Below, piece after piece: positions 33,558 through 45,385 of a stretch of DNA of 64,000 nt. This DNA is from Arbacia lixula (lineage: Eukaryota; Echinodermata; Echinoidea; Arbacioida; Arbaciidae): NCBI GenBank assembly GCA_963669155.1, contig OZ022593.1, positions 11,278,796 through 11,342,795 of the forward strand, in the 5' to 3' direction. Made by a program: the position numbers and the translations under genes. The notes under the pieces were generated by a model. That model was given only the letters and a program-made list of their open reading frames with translations, ran no database searches and was not told the origin of the DNA. Every line of letters starts with the position of its first letter. Position 1 is the first letter of the stretch.

Positions 33558-35129
33558 TGGTCTCTGCTATGTGAGGTTAGCTTTCATGGAGTTGACGGAG
33601 AATTTAGATGTTGTGCATCATTCTTCCTTACGCCATCTGCAGGGTTTGTGATAGCTCTTACAGTGCGCAGAGGCAGTCTTGCACAATTGTGTCATGTTCT
33701 CTCAAGACATGTATCTACACACAATCCATGTCTCAAGAATAAGGAAGCTATTCTGCAGTTTTAAATTCACTGAATGAAGCCACCACAGATGGCACATAGC
33801 ATCTACTTCCATTTTCATCCCTACATATGCCCAAGCGTTTACTGCTATTTTCACCGCTTCAACTCCAACCGTTTTTTAAGAGCGAGCAAAAACAACAAAA
33901 CATCTCCCCAACGATATTTCCTTACCGCACTGAGCGACAGCGACGACGACCGTGTAGCATGATCACTATGGAAACGTGCCGTCATCCCCCAATCCTACGG
34001 ACCGAACCCGAGCCGACTGGCGCAAACTTCACACCTCCGACAAAGACCTTTCTCAATCATCCCCAACTACCAAAACACATTTACTTCCCTCCTCTCGCCA
34101 CCCCCATTGTACCTCTAACCACCGGTATTGTCCCCCCTCCACACACCCCTTCTCTCTTCACCTTGGCCCTTCTGCGATATTATTGTGACAATATTTGACA
34201 TATTATTTCATTTTATCACTGCTCCGGCCTTCTCTTCTCTCTCTATCTCCATCTTTCTTTTCATGTAATAGATCGGAGGCAGCTGGTTAATTATTTCTAC
34301 CGCTGGACCCAAATATTTATGCTGATAATGTTTGCTAACTGCTAATAGAGGCAGGTAATGATTCTCACCGGTGCAAGCGATTCTAACGAGAGATGCATAT
34401 GGCTGCAAAGGGAAGGGAAGAGAAGGGAACAGAATGGCTCTTTACCTGGGAGAAAGGTGAAATGGAAGCGGCGATATACTTGATGGATAACGCTTAGCTC
34501 ACCAATCCCATGGGGTTACACCTCTGCCAAACAAAATGCTGATGTATACGATATTACTGGTGTGAAAATGCAGCAGGGGCGCACATAACAAGCTAGGCTT
34601 GAAAAAGTGTATGGTATCTTTTGTTCTTAAATGTTTGCATCTCGTAGCTAATTTGTAACTCAGCTGGTTTTCAGTCCAAACTTTGTAGATAATGTAACTG
34701 TGAAGATAACATATAATTTGCTATTTACTTGTGTCATTTTTCAACACTTTGTGTGTGGTATTACAGTAGTAACTTTAGGTATCATACAGATCCAAGTGCT
34801 ACTTTTATCAAGGTTGGGTAATATGAAGAAGGCTTGAATACTCAAGCAGTGCATGTTCCATGAATGATGCAGAACACAAAAATGGAAAGTAATGATCATT
34901 CAAATCATGTAATAAAAATGAATTTTTCTGATGAACTAACAGTTCTGAAAATGTACTCATTAACAGGGGTTCTTTGTACTTCCGAAGATGTCCACCATTA
35001 GTGATTTTCACATACTTCATAGTGATGCAAGCAATATGACTAAGACCGTTAAGTCTGTATCACCGATGTGTTCATCCCTATACTAAATCTATGACAAATA
35101 TTCAATGAGAATTTATACACTTCCCAGTG
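33558..35129. other. Spacer with balanced block and T-like fragment
   Basis: A balanced block at 33820-34060 (CACTGAGCGACAGCGACGAC) is open in two frames without splice support. CTGCCAAACAAAATGCTGATG at about 34533 is a fragment of the T subfamily also present in the first unit at 35130. A GGGAAGGGAAG purine patch lies at 34411. Confidence 0.4.
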
Positions 35130-35516
35130 TTAACTCTTCTCCTGCCCAACAAAATGCTGCTCTATGGGATTTGTGTGCATTACTGGTGCAATATATCATG
35201 TAAGGAGTATCCAGAGAGTTAACCCTTACATTCCCAAACTTTGAAAACCACACTTACAACATACGCCATGCCAATGGTAATGAGAGTTAACCCTTACATT
35301 CCCAAGCTTTGAAAAACCACATTGGTTTACAACATATGCCATGCTCATGGTAATGAGAGAGTTAACCCTTACACTCCCAAGCTTTGAAAACCACATTGGC
35401 TTACAACCTACGCCATGCCAATGGTAATGAGAGAGTTAACCATTACATTACCAGGCCTTGAAAACCACTTTGGCTTACTACACATCTTCATGCCTATATG
35501 GCAATGAGCGAGTTAA
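35130..35516. mobile_element. Chain of five family T units (T7)
   Basis: TTAA junctions occur at 35130, 35219, 35287, 35362, 35436 and 35513, giving units of about 89, 68, 75, 74 and 77 bp. Unit 1 is one subfamily (CCCAACAAAATGCTGCTCTA). Units 2-5 are a second one (CCCTTACATTCCCAAGCTTT, GCCATGCCAATGGTAATGAG). Adjacent units share a single GAGTTAAC junction. Confidence 0.85.
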
Positions 35517-35918
35517 CACAATCGGGGGCGGGGCTGAGGGGTGCAGAGTGGCGTAAAACTAGACGTCGTCATCGGATGTAAATTCCAGCAGTGATTCATC
35601 CTTCCACTTAATTACCCAGAATTCATTAGCATCCATCCCGAAGCACATAAGAAAACGCAAGCTGGGGCAATAATGAGAAGGACTAGTGAAACTCTGCGGG
35701 AGGCAATTTACCCTCTCTTAAAAGAAAAACAAACAATCGCACCGAATACGCTGGCAGCTATTGCTTGCTTTATGTACCCAGTTTTGTTATAAGCTGAATG
35801 GGACTGGATGCGCTGTATTATGATCCATACCCAGGCTATGTATGTGTAACAGATGTATGCTACACATGGTTTTGCCTACCTGTTGCATGTATGTCCGATG
35901 TTACAAAAATCCACATTG
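35517..35918. other. Low-repeat, balanced block
   Basis: GC-richer at 35521-35760 (ACTAGACGTCGTCATCGGATG, TAATTACCCAGAATTCATTA, ACGCTGGCAGCTATTGC). It has homeodomain-like TAATTA and ATTA cores and no exon signal. A regulatory role is inferred from composition only. Confidence 0.4.
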
Positions 35919-35920
35919 TA

Positions 35921-36156
35921 CACTACAGCTCAAAGGAATTGGCATTGGGTAAAGGGAAAGGGAAGAAAGGGAAGAAGCCGCAGTTTTAAACCGCGGTATA
36001 TTTTTTTGTCCAGTTCAGCATGATACATGATGCAATAGCCTAAAAAGCATCATGTTTCATGCTGAACTGGACAAAATATACCGCGGTTTAAAACTGCGGA
36101 TCCTTCCCTTTCTTCCCTTTCCCTTTACCCAATGCCAATTCCTTTGAGCTGTAGTG
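35921..36156. mobile_element. Family B palindromic MITE, copy B2
   Basis: Complete 236-bp palindrome, CACTACAGCTCAAAGGAATT to its complement, with TA at 35919-35920 and 36157-36158. The arms carry CGCAGTTTTAAACCGCGGTA and its complement. Confidence 0.92.
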
Positions 36157-36181
36157 TACATGAGTTGCAGGCGCAGAATGC

Positions 36182-36259
36182 AACCCTCTCTGTCCCATGG
36201 GAGCATAAAGTGTGTAATAACTCAATGTGATTTTCATGGCTTGGTAGTGAGCTGGTTAA
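36182..36259. mobile_element. Family T short unit (T8)
   Basis: Opens AACCCTCTCTGTCCCATGGG and closes GGTAGTGAGCTGGTTAA, starting about 25 bp after B2. A related unit ends at 42251. Confidence 0.55.
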
Positions 36260-36699
36260 TTATTGGTCTATGTTAAAAGACTTCAGTAATTTTCAACTTT
36301 GTGTGGATGCTTTGCCTAGTTAAGTAATATGAAAAGCACATATTATTCTTAAATTTGTGCAATTTGAATGCTGTAAATTATATGTGGTGATTATTTAGAT
36401 AATTAATTAAAATTTTAATGTATTGAATGTTAGCCGTCTAGATGACCATGTCATGCTGATATATATCATCTTTGAAATGTTAACCAGTGGACAACTGGTA
36501 TGGATTATTGAAACTAGAACCTATTCCTCGACGCAGGAGTAGAGAGAGAAGGGGGGGGGGGGGGTAAGAAAGAAAAAGAGGAGGAGAGGTAGCATGCCTC
36601 GCGATTCAAGTCACGATGTAAATTAGTCCAGCAAACATGCACTGGCAGACTGCTACAATCCAACACCGAGCTCATGTTCACACTTACACACTCTCCCTC
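36260..36699. other. Unassigned spacer with a poly-G run
   Basis: AT-rich. Poly-G (14) lies at 36551-36564 inside a purine-rich stretch. Confidence 0.45.
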
Positions 36700-36792
36700 T
36701 TAAATCCTTTATGCGCCAAGCAAAATGCTGTTCTATGGGGTGTGTGCATATTATTCAAGTTTGAATATATCTATGGCGCATAAAGGGTTTAA
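36700..36792. mobile_element. Family T short unit (T10)
   Basis: Starts TTAAATCCTTTATGCGCC and ends GGCGCATAAAGGGTTTAA. This is the clearest case of inverted ends (about 17 bases with few mismatches), with TTAA at both edges. Confidence 0.8.
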
Positions 36793-37527
36793 GTACAAAT
36801 ATTTTAAAATCTTAAAGATGTTTTCATAGATTTTGTTGAAGCACACAAATACTTGAGAGTCACATAGATATTGCTCTATACATGCTACTCTTACATTCGG
36901 CACCAGCGATGCAGGCGAAGTCAATGGAATGCCACGTTATATTCCACACGAAAGGAGTTAATCATTTCTTACATAATACTTGCCAGACTCAAATGGCAAA
37001 GCCCAGCTGAGCCTCTTCTGCCCAATCTTATTTCTGATTAATTCTCGGGGCCGGTAGCTAAATATTCATGATTAGTGTGTAGGCTCAGGAACAATATATT
37101 TCTCAACAAAATTGATTAATCCTAAGATGATGAGTTCAAAGGGGCTTGCGGAAAAGGATGACAGGCAATCAAAGCTATTATTGTATCCCCAATCTCTAAT
37201 CTTCATTCTCTAGACATCCTGTCATCAAACTTCAACACTCGATCTGTTTTGACAGTTACAATCTAGATTTGAATAGCAAATAGTTCCACTTTGCAGCCAC
37301 ACCAGTTTCATTACAATACACCTTAGAGTGTGGCAACCTCTTGCAATCTATTCTGATCAAGATCATTTATTGTATCAGATAACTCGCATAATTTCAATTA
37401 CAATTATACATTTCTGTTTGATTAATGCTGTAGTCACGTTTGTGATCTCAAAAGTTTAATGGTCCCAGGACTTGACACTGATAAGTATTTTATAGCTTCT
37501 TTGAACCATTGTGCTGTAAACACGCAC
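36793..37527. other. Low-repeat spacer with homeodomain-like sites
   Basis: A block at 36990-37160 contains TCTGATTAATTCTCGGGGCC, AAATATTCATGATTAG and TTGATTAATCCTAAG. The TAATCC core is that of bicoid-type factors such as Otx. No exon. Confidence 0.4.
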
Positions 37528-37641
37528 CTTTTCAATACAGTTGGCTACCACATTTAATAAAGAGAGTTTGAACTTTGTTTGCAAGCGTTTGATAGAGTGA
37601 TTATCTCTTCTGAGTTGAGCCCATTTTAACCTCCAAAATGT
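37528..37641 (-). CDS. Candidate internal exon (114 bp, minus strand), unidentified
   Basis: On the minus strand the frame is preceded by CTATTTTATTGCAG and followed by GTGCGTG after GAAAAG. It is 114 bp, phase 0 at both ends, and encodes 38 residues starting TFWRLKWAQLRRDNHSIK: basic and amphipathic, vaguely like a calmodulin-binding segment. The frame continues open on both sides, so the splice sites do not trim stops; this weakens the case. AT-rich codons match the background. Probably chance, but it has both splice signals. Confidence 0.2.
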
Positions 37642-38264
37642 CTGCAATAAAATAGCATCCTGCATCAGATCTAGCAAACTATGTTCTCATTTATGTTCAA
37701 AATCAATAAATGAATACCTTGATTGTCATTGTCAAAGCCTCTTGGAGAAAGTAATATTGAACTTGATTAGAAGTCAAATCCTGCCTTAAATACCACTATG
37801 ACTCTTCTGGTATTGACAATAAATGATCAATTCTTACCATTCATAATACCATTTTGGGTTTAGCAGTAACATAGATGTGACCTGTGCTTGTGTAAGTTTG
37901 TATTTCTTGTTTATATGTGTATGACTAATAATTTATAATCATATGCTATCCATAAAAGCAGTAGAATTCATACTTGAAAATCACCTAAAAAGAAACAATT
38001 TCTTACATTGTGATAAGAAACATCTTTTCAAATCGTAAATATTGCCATGTCTGAACGAGCCCAGTGTCATATGAGATGCACAATCTCTCCACTGAGAGTG
38101 GGGGTAAAAGCACACAATGGACGCAGAATATCTGATGGCAAAGTGGGCTGCCAAAATGTTGGTTGATAAATGGTACTTTCGCTGAATTACTTTCTGTCCG
38201 TGTATGCATGCATGTCTTCCCCCTTCCCCATCACACTGCATCTTTCCATCTATCTTAGGATGCT
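37642..38264. other. Unassigned spacer
   Basis: AT-rich to 38170, then pyrimidine-rich. No gene supported. Confidence 0.4.
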
Positions 38265-38640
38265 GTTTACCTCAGCCCCCTTTCTATCAGTCTGTTATTC
38301 GTTTCTTCTTTCCTCCTCTTCTCTTCTCCCTCTTCTATCCATCTGTCTTTTTGACATTAGCTGTTTACCGCAGCCCCCTTTCTATCAGTCTGTTATTTGT
38401 TTCATCCTTCCTCTTCTTCTCTTCTCCCTCTTCTATCCATCTGTCTTTTTGACATAGGTAGCTGTTTACCTCGCCCCTTTTCTATCAGTCTGTTATTCAT
38501 TTCTCCCTTCCTCCTCTTCTCCTCTCCCTCTTCTATCCATCTGTCTTTTTTTACATAGGTAGCTGTTTATCTCGCCCCTTTTCTATCAGTCTGTCTTTCG
38601 CTCATTCCTTTCCTCCCCTCCTCTCCTCTCCTCTCCTCTC
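38265..38640. repeat. Pyrimidine minisatellite, ~100-bp unit, four copies
   Basis: CTATCAGTCTGTTATTCG-type blocks recur at about 38284, 38382, 38482 and 38583. Each is followed by CTTCCTCCTCTTCTCTTCTC, CTATCCATCTGTCTTTTTG and AGCTGTTTACC. Spacing is about 98-101 bp. Ends in a (CTCTC)n stretch. Confidence 0.92.
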
Positions 38641-38696
38641 ATTCTATTCCATGGTCTGACAAGGTATTTTCCTCTGTCACTTCTGCGCACCTTGTA

Positions 38697-38818
38697 AGTT
38701 TGTCTGTCTGTCTGTCTGTCTTTATATCATTTGTCCGTCTTTGGTAATCTCTCCTTTTTGTCTTCTTTTTCACTTTTTTTTCCACAGTCTGACCAGTCAT
38801 CTGTCACTTTGGCTTCCA

Positions 38819-38867
<49 letters not shown>

Positions 38868-38870
38868 TTT
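38697..38870. repeat. (TCTG)n tetranucleotide tracts
   Basis: TCTG repeats at 38699-38721 and a longer pure tract at 38820-38867, in a pyrimidine-rich context. Confidence 0.95.
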
Positions 38871-40199
38871 CTGTCTGTTTTCCTATATTTTGTGTATACC
38901 TCCTTTCTCTTCACTCTTATTCTCTCATACCTGTCTGACTAGGTATTACTACATCTGTGTCTCCCTGTTTTCCCCATTTGTTTGTTGTTTGTGTGTCTGT
39001 CTGTCTCTCTGTATGAGTGTATGTGCGTCTCTCTTTTTCTCAATCTCTCTGCCCTCTCAATAAAGATGCACATATGCGCACTACAGGTAGAATCTGCAAT
39101 AAAGATACTTTTCAAATCTCTCTCAACCTTCAGGTTTACAACAGGTCCCAACCTCCCCTTCAATCAATCAGCACAGCCCAAGTTGTGGCAGCTGGCCCCA
39201 AACCATACCATGAATCCTTCCAATACCCAACATACTCCATGAAACTGTCTTCAAATATCAAGTTCTAGTTTCCTCCTTCTTCAACTCTGCTGGCAACTGA
39301 TAGAAATACTGCAGAAGGGCTTAGTGCCCCAATTCCACCAGTCAAACGATGAATATTTACTACTTCTATATCAACACGTACCGCTTGGGAACGTGATAGG
39401 CAGCCCGTCCCTTGAAAGCAAAACTGCATACAAATACTCGGCTTCTCACTGACACCTGTATGTTAGAAGATGTTGTCAAAGATGTTATTATTCTTGCACA
39501 TCAACATGTATGGCTAGGAAGACATCACCCCCCGCCCCCACACCTGAAAGTGAAACTGCTCTCTAATATTTCAATCCTCCCTGACACCTGTACCTGATAA
39601 CATTAGTACTAATGTGCTTTTGAACACTATACATGTAAATGTTGCATGAAATATAACCTGAAACATAATTCTAAACCTAACCCTGTCCCTAACCATAATC
39701 CTCTCCTGATAATCTAATTATAAATATAACCCTCAACACAATTCTAAAATCTATCCCTGACCCTACCCCTAAGCCTATTTTGTAGTATAATTCATCTAAC
39801 TACATGCTTTCTGGATCACTTTCATCATGCTTTGCCACAGAAATATATTTATATCGATAACAACATTGCAGTGTTCATATAAATCATGTCATATGCGTAT
39901 ATACGATGATTGTGTCACGTTTTTAAGGATTAAGTATCAGTATAAAGGGCTGCAGCTAATGATACAATCACAGCATCAGAATAATTCCAGATCACCCAAT
40001 AAACCATTTCAGTACCACACATATCAATTACAGAATAGTTTATCACCTATGTGACTGAACGAGTTAAATAAATGGAGGGGTACAGTATACATATATTCTT
40101 ATCCTTTATCCTCCCCTTCCATAGTATAATGCTCAGTTCCAAGCAACCCAAAGCAACTCCCCATGTGTGTTCAGTTGCCCAGAGGCTACCAATGTAGAT
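38871..40199. other. Spacer with CCCTAA-like patch
   Basis: At 39660-39780 short runs such as CTAAACCTAACCCTGTCCCT, AACCATAATCC, ATAACCCTC and CCTGACCCTACCCCTAAGCC resemble a degraded CCCTAA-type array. The rest is mixed and has no exon. Confidence 0.45.
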
Positions 40200-40412
40200 T
40201 TAACCTGGCTTCCAGGCTTTTGAAACATTTTAATTTCAAAACTAAAAAGGTAGAGTCAAGTATTCACGAGACTAGTCACTCTTCCATTCTCCTTTTTTCT
40301 CCAAGCCAAACAAGGAAAAGACTAGAGCATGATTAGTCTACTGCAGCCAGACCCGTACATTGAATATTGCAGTTTGGATTGAAAATGCCAAACAGCCTGG
40401 AACACAGGCTAA
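40200..40412. mobile_element. Family F foldback element, copy F2
   Basis: The left arm TTAACCTGGCTTCCAGGCTT pairs with the right arm ..CAGCCTGGAACACAGGCTAA. Inner arms ACGAGACTAGTCACTCTTCC and GCATGATTAGTCTACTGCAG, with loop CTCCTTTTTTCTCC. Best-preserved of the F copies. Confidence 0.85.
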
Positions 40413-40544
40413 ATGTTGATTTATGAATACACCTGTGCCTCTATCAACTTGAACAAGGAGGAAGATTGCCATTAAAAACACGTCTCCATCGCCACTGTCT
40501 ATATATACTATCAGACCCTATGACCTCAAGTTAACCATTTTATT

Positions 40545-41420
40545 TGCTCCTCAGAAGGTAATGTGCGTTAAAGTTGCTATCATCAACATTCAACATACCT
40601 TAGTAGAAGAACAACAAGAACACTCATACACATTGTTCTATGGAAGCATGTTTGCATTCTGTAGCTAGGTACACTAGTTACCAACTGTACTAGAAATAAA
40701 CAAAATGCTGGAATGGGTTATGTAATGGATTCTCAAACTTATAAGATTGAGTGAAAAAATGCACTATACTCTATTTGCTCATAATTGGAAGTTAATTTGC
40801 TGTTGAAGTTGCTATCATCAACATTCAACATACCTTAGTAGAAGATCAACAAGAACACACTCGTATAGATTGTTCTATCAAAGCATGTTTGTATTCTGTA
40901 GCTAAGTACACTAGTTACCAACTGTGCTAGAAATAAACAAAATGATGGAATGCATGGGTTATGTGATGGATTCTCAAAATGGAAAGAATGATTGAAAAAA
41001 GTACGATATTCTATTTGCTCATAATTGGAAGCTAATTTGCTGTTGAAGTTGCTATCATCAACATTCAAAATACCTTAGTAGAAGAACAACAAGAACACAC
41101 TCATACACATTGTTCTATCAAAGCATGTTTGCATTCTGTACCTAGGTACACTACCAACTGTGCTAGAAATAGACAAAATGTTTGAATGGGTCAAGTAATG
41201 GATTCTCAAACTTGTAAGAATGATTGAAAAAAAATCTACATTCTATTTGCTCCTAGTGTATTGAAGCTAATGTGTATTTATTTTGTTATCATCAACATTC
41301 AACATACCTTAGTAGAAGAACAACAACACATTCATTCATGATGCTCAACAAAACATATTTGCAGTTTAAAGCATTGTACACTACCAACTAAATCAGGTGA
41401 ATGGGTCATAAAATTTGCTT
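40545..41420. repeat. Tandem array, ~238-bp unit, about 3.6 copies
   Basis: GTTGCTATCATCAACATTCA recurs at about 40573, 40808 and 41048, and as GTTATCATCAACATTC at about 41284, each followed by ACATACCTTAGTAGAAGA. Units end in CTCAAACTTRTAAGA..TCTATTTGCTC. The first three copies are close; the fourth is diverged. No coding frame. Confidence 0.95.
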
Positions 41421-43434
41421 CTCAAAATTGCACTTGATTGCAAACAATTTACTCAACAGCAACCTAACCATGGGTAAAAATAAAATGTATACCCAGGAGC
41501 TATTTACCTGTTGTCATGAAATGAACATTTTGAACTAGATTTTCTACATTACACTTTATTAGGATAAATCATTTTTTTTTTACAATGGTTCTTTTGTTAT
41601 TTGCAGGGTCTCCATATTACATTATTACATTGCGGTGCTAAATTACCCTGGGCTCCTGTTTAAGTTTGTCAGTGAGCCTAAAACATTTCTTTACTTATGA
41701 CTGTAAACAATCTATTTTTAGAGAATATATATATACATCTTTAATTGTTATCATGTGAATCCATGTTATGAACTAACAACACAATTCCCCATATGAATGG
41801 ATACATCGCATAAAACAAAACGTCACACCTGTACTATGCGCTGCAATATGGTTGGGTGACACCTGATATAAAAACAGACACCGCTCGTGTTTGTTCTCTG
41901 CTCTCGCTGCCCTTGTCAATATTGACTTCCAACCCCGTAGAAACAAAAGGAAAACACAGATTTTCCCATCCCCCATCTCCCACGCACATTACACTTTACA
42001 GTATGGTGGTATCTATAGGAGTATAAGAAACATTACATGCCTGCACCTGTACATTGTACAAGACCCTGAGGTTTGCAATGTGTTGTAAAGAGTGGTTCAT
42101 GGATTTAAAAAAAAATCAAAATGGAAACTTTTGTCATATTTTACATTGCATGTGACCATGATATCCAAGTAATAAGAAGCAATATAATCCAAAACTTATG
42201 AAATATGTGATTAGCCAATGGGTTTTCCAGGCTTGGTAGTGAGAGTGTTAACAAACACTTGATACATATAGATATGCAAAACTAGTAACAACTACCATGC
42301 TTGGTTATGGTTCATTTGCCATATTTGGAATGATAACAAAGGATAACCCCTATATTTGAATTAACCCATTATCCCATAAGCCCTTGCCCTGGGGACTGAG
42401 AGCGCGTTCCCTTTTGAAGAGGGAAATCCTACAAATCTCATCATATTCACTTGTGGAAGACATCGGTACATGCATGCTAATTGTGCAATTGGTCCCGCAT
42501 TACAAATGAGTCTGATCGGGTCTTCAGGGATTCTGCTCACAAAGAAAAGCGATCTTTCAGCCACCCGCCCGCCCGCCCGCCAGGACGCCCGGCTGTCTCA
42601 CACCGCAATCGAGAGGGCACGAGGTTCAAAGCGGTAATGATCATCAAATCTGCATCGATATCTTTCACCGATTTGATTAAACCTTTTTCTTTTTCAAGGA
42701 TGGAGAGATTTAGCGTGGTGCCAGATGGTTATAAAACCTCAATTTGATCTCAGAAACTACCAATGGGGGGATCTTTTGTCAGAAAAAGATTTCTTGTTCA
42801 CCAAAGCACCTAACTCCAATAGGATAACTTTGTTAGACAGATGCTTTGTATTGAATGTTCGCACTGAAATGCACTTTTAAAATCCCCAGTGGGGGAATAG
42901 CCCGCAGGTAATAGCTATTAGTAGGTAATCATGAGGGAATGATTGTTTTGTTGGTGTAACAAGTTCCCAATCACTGACACACTCAAGCTAAAGAGAGATA
43001 GATGAAAACGATTGAACTGAACTTGACTTCTAAATAGTTGCAGACCTCCCACACACACACACCTTCTCAAATTTATGGTAACTCGTACAAACCGCTCCTC
43101 TAAATGCAAATCTTGATCATGATAATATAAATAATCTCTTGATCAGAAATTTGTACTTTAGTCCAGCATTTACAGAGGCTTTCTTTAGAACATGAGGTGA
43201 TTAGGGAAGAGAATTGGTTGCTTTCAACTGATCGATGATGAATTTCAAACCTATTTTGCACACATGAATATGTTTTAAATTCATGTTCTTATACCTTCTA
43301 TTACAGACAATATTACTAAGGAAATGAAAACGAAAAAGAAAGGATGGTATTATTGTCTTGACTTAAGTCATATGTTGCGGAAAGGGGATAAAATACAAGT
43401 TACTTTTGTCATATGGCTACCAATTACATGTACC
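41421..43434. other. Mostly low-repeat spacer
   Basis: A T-like end (GGCTTGGTAGTGAGAGTGTTAA) closes at 42251. The balanced block at 42480-42740 contains a (CCCG)n run at 42563-42581 and TTCACCGATTTGATTAAACC. No splice-supported exon; open frames are short. Confidence 0.4.
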
Positions 43435-43438
43435 TTAA

Positions 43439-43953
43439 AGATTGTCCGTCCCTTTTGCAAGCTTAAAATTTGAAATCGTTTATCACGATCGTAAATTAAA
43501 GTGTGATTCAAGACCATTTCTAAGAATATAGCATGTTGAAGCTTTTTGCATATGTAAAAATTTCAGCCGTTAAATTTCAAACCAACTTTTTTCGTACTAC
43601 AAAAAAAGTATTAGTCTTGGTTACAGTATCTATGTGGTTATTATGCATGTGTGAAATCCTAATTTTATGAGTAATTACCAAACTTTGGAGATGATTCCTT
43701 CTATAGAACAATTTTTTTCATAATGCGTTTTATAATTTGATAAACAGATTGATCAATAAAGCAGATATTTCAACACAAATTGCTAAGAGCCTGTGGTAAA
43801 GACTATCAATCAGATGTTGTTTATGTGCATTATTTGAATTTTACACTACGTATCAGTTTCAAGTTATGAATATACAGCTTGCTTACACTTCTCTATATGT
43901 TTTGGCAATGTTTCAATGGTTTTGTGGTGATCTGAAAAAGGGACGGACAATCT
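43439..43953. mobile_element. Family K: 515-bp element with perfect 18-bp inverted ends and TTAA flanks
   Basis: The left end AGATTGTCCGTCCCTTTT is the exact complement of the right end AAAAGGGACGGACAATCT. TTAA abuts both sides (43435-43438 and 43954-43957), so the target duplication is TTAA. The interior is AT-rich and non-coding. TTAA targets are characteristic of piggyBac-type transposases; assignment to that superfamily is inferred. Only one copy is in the window and its ends are undamaged, so it is probably young. Confidence 0.9.
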
Positions 43954-43957
43954 TTAA

Positions 43958-45171
43958 GAGAAAGACCACAACAAATCAGTTCTGATGCAATTCACTCCAT
44001 ACACAAAGACTATCTGTCCATGGATAACACACATTTTTGGCCTATGACACATTTATTATGCAGTTCTTGTTTACCACTGTATTTCTCCCATATAATGTCT
44101 TGTTTGTGAGCCTTAGCACTGTATCGCCAATTGGATTTAACCCTTATGGCAGGGTTACAAAGCATTCATTGTATGTTGGGCAATTCTTTTTAGGAACAAA
44201 AAGGTTTTCCCCCCCAAAATATACAAAATACAACACACCGGAAGCGAGGGGAGGCTCTCAACAGGGGCATTAAAAAGCCCCCCTGGTATTGGAAGAAAGG
44301 TAGAGGGGTCACACCACAGCGCACCTCATTTCACACCCCACTGACTCCGCGAGACTGTAAGGAGGATAAATGACATTGTTTACTGGGATTCGTGCAGGTA
44401 ACACGCTTAAATCTGGCCTATGAAAGACGGGCCTTATCCAGAAATAAAGGGGGAAAGTGTTTGTGGGATTCAACAATAATATGGTTACATATATATGTAG
44501 TGATTGCCAATATTATTTTTAGCATGGTATAAGGGATTTCAGCTTATATTGACCAAAACACAAGGGAGCAGAGGGAAATATTTTCAGGATTCAATGATAT
44601 ATGATACAGGTACTGCTTGAGAATATATTTTTGAAGAATGGTTTGAGGACTTTGAGCTAATATCGATGGATCCACAAGAAGGTGATCTGCAAGGAGTTAA
44701 ATCTGCTCCTTGGGATATTTTGAGAAATAGAGATATTGTTAAGAGCACTGCTCAAACTGTGAAGTGGTCTGCAAATAAATAATGTGGGTGACTAAAAGCA
44801 TCCCATATGGTCAAGTAATGTTTAATATTGTATATTGTATATCATAGACTGACTGGGGAATACTAAATAGAAGTATTACCATGAACATAGTATCACATGT
44901 GTGTGTCAAAAAGGACTGATGGGCCTATGCGATGAATGAATTGAGAATAACAAGAAATGGAAAAGAAGAAGAACAAGATGGAGGAGAAGGAAAAAAATTG
45001 AGGTAGGAGAAGAAGTAAATGAGAGATAGGAGGAAAACTGAAAAAGAAAACAGGCAGTTAGCCTTTAACTTTACTATAGGGAATTATGTTAATCACATCT
45101 GATGAAGAAAATTGACAATATACAGAAGATATAAAAGCGTTTACTGAAAAATCTATTTCTATATGTGCATC
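43958..45171. other. Low-repeat spacer
   Basis: AT-rich with a balanced block at 44220-44420. CATTGTTTACTGGGATTCG at 44376 has a forkhead-like TGTTTAC, followed by a donor-like GTAAC without a supported exon. Confidence 0.4.
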
Positions 45172-45385
45172 ATGGATGTAATCAGCCCAGAATCCAAACT
45201 GGCAATATTGATAAAAGAAAAGATGGAATTGGATATGAAAATACAGACTTTGGATTAATCATTCTTGTGCACCGTCCAGCTCCCTGCATTAGGGATGTAA
45301 TCGCCCCAAAATCCAAACCAGCAATATTGAGAAAAGAAAGATGAAAATACAGACTTTGGATTCATGCATTACCATGCCCCCACTG
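45172..45385. repeat. Direct duplication, ~120-bp unit
   Basis: GGATGTAATCAGCCCAGAAT and GGATGTAATCGCCCCAAAAT begin two copies (about 45174 and 45293) that share AAATCCAAAC..AGCAATATTGA and GAAAATACAGACTTTGGATT. Confidence 0.8.

Noticed and set aside
42563-42581. CCCG repeat as a CpG-island promoter
   Set aside because: Too short and isolated; no exon or initiator context beside it.
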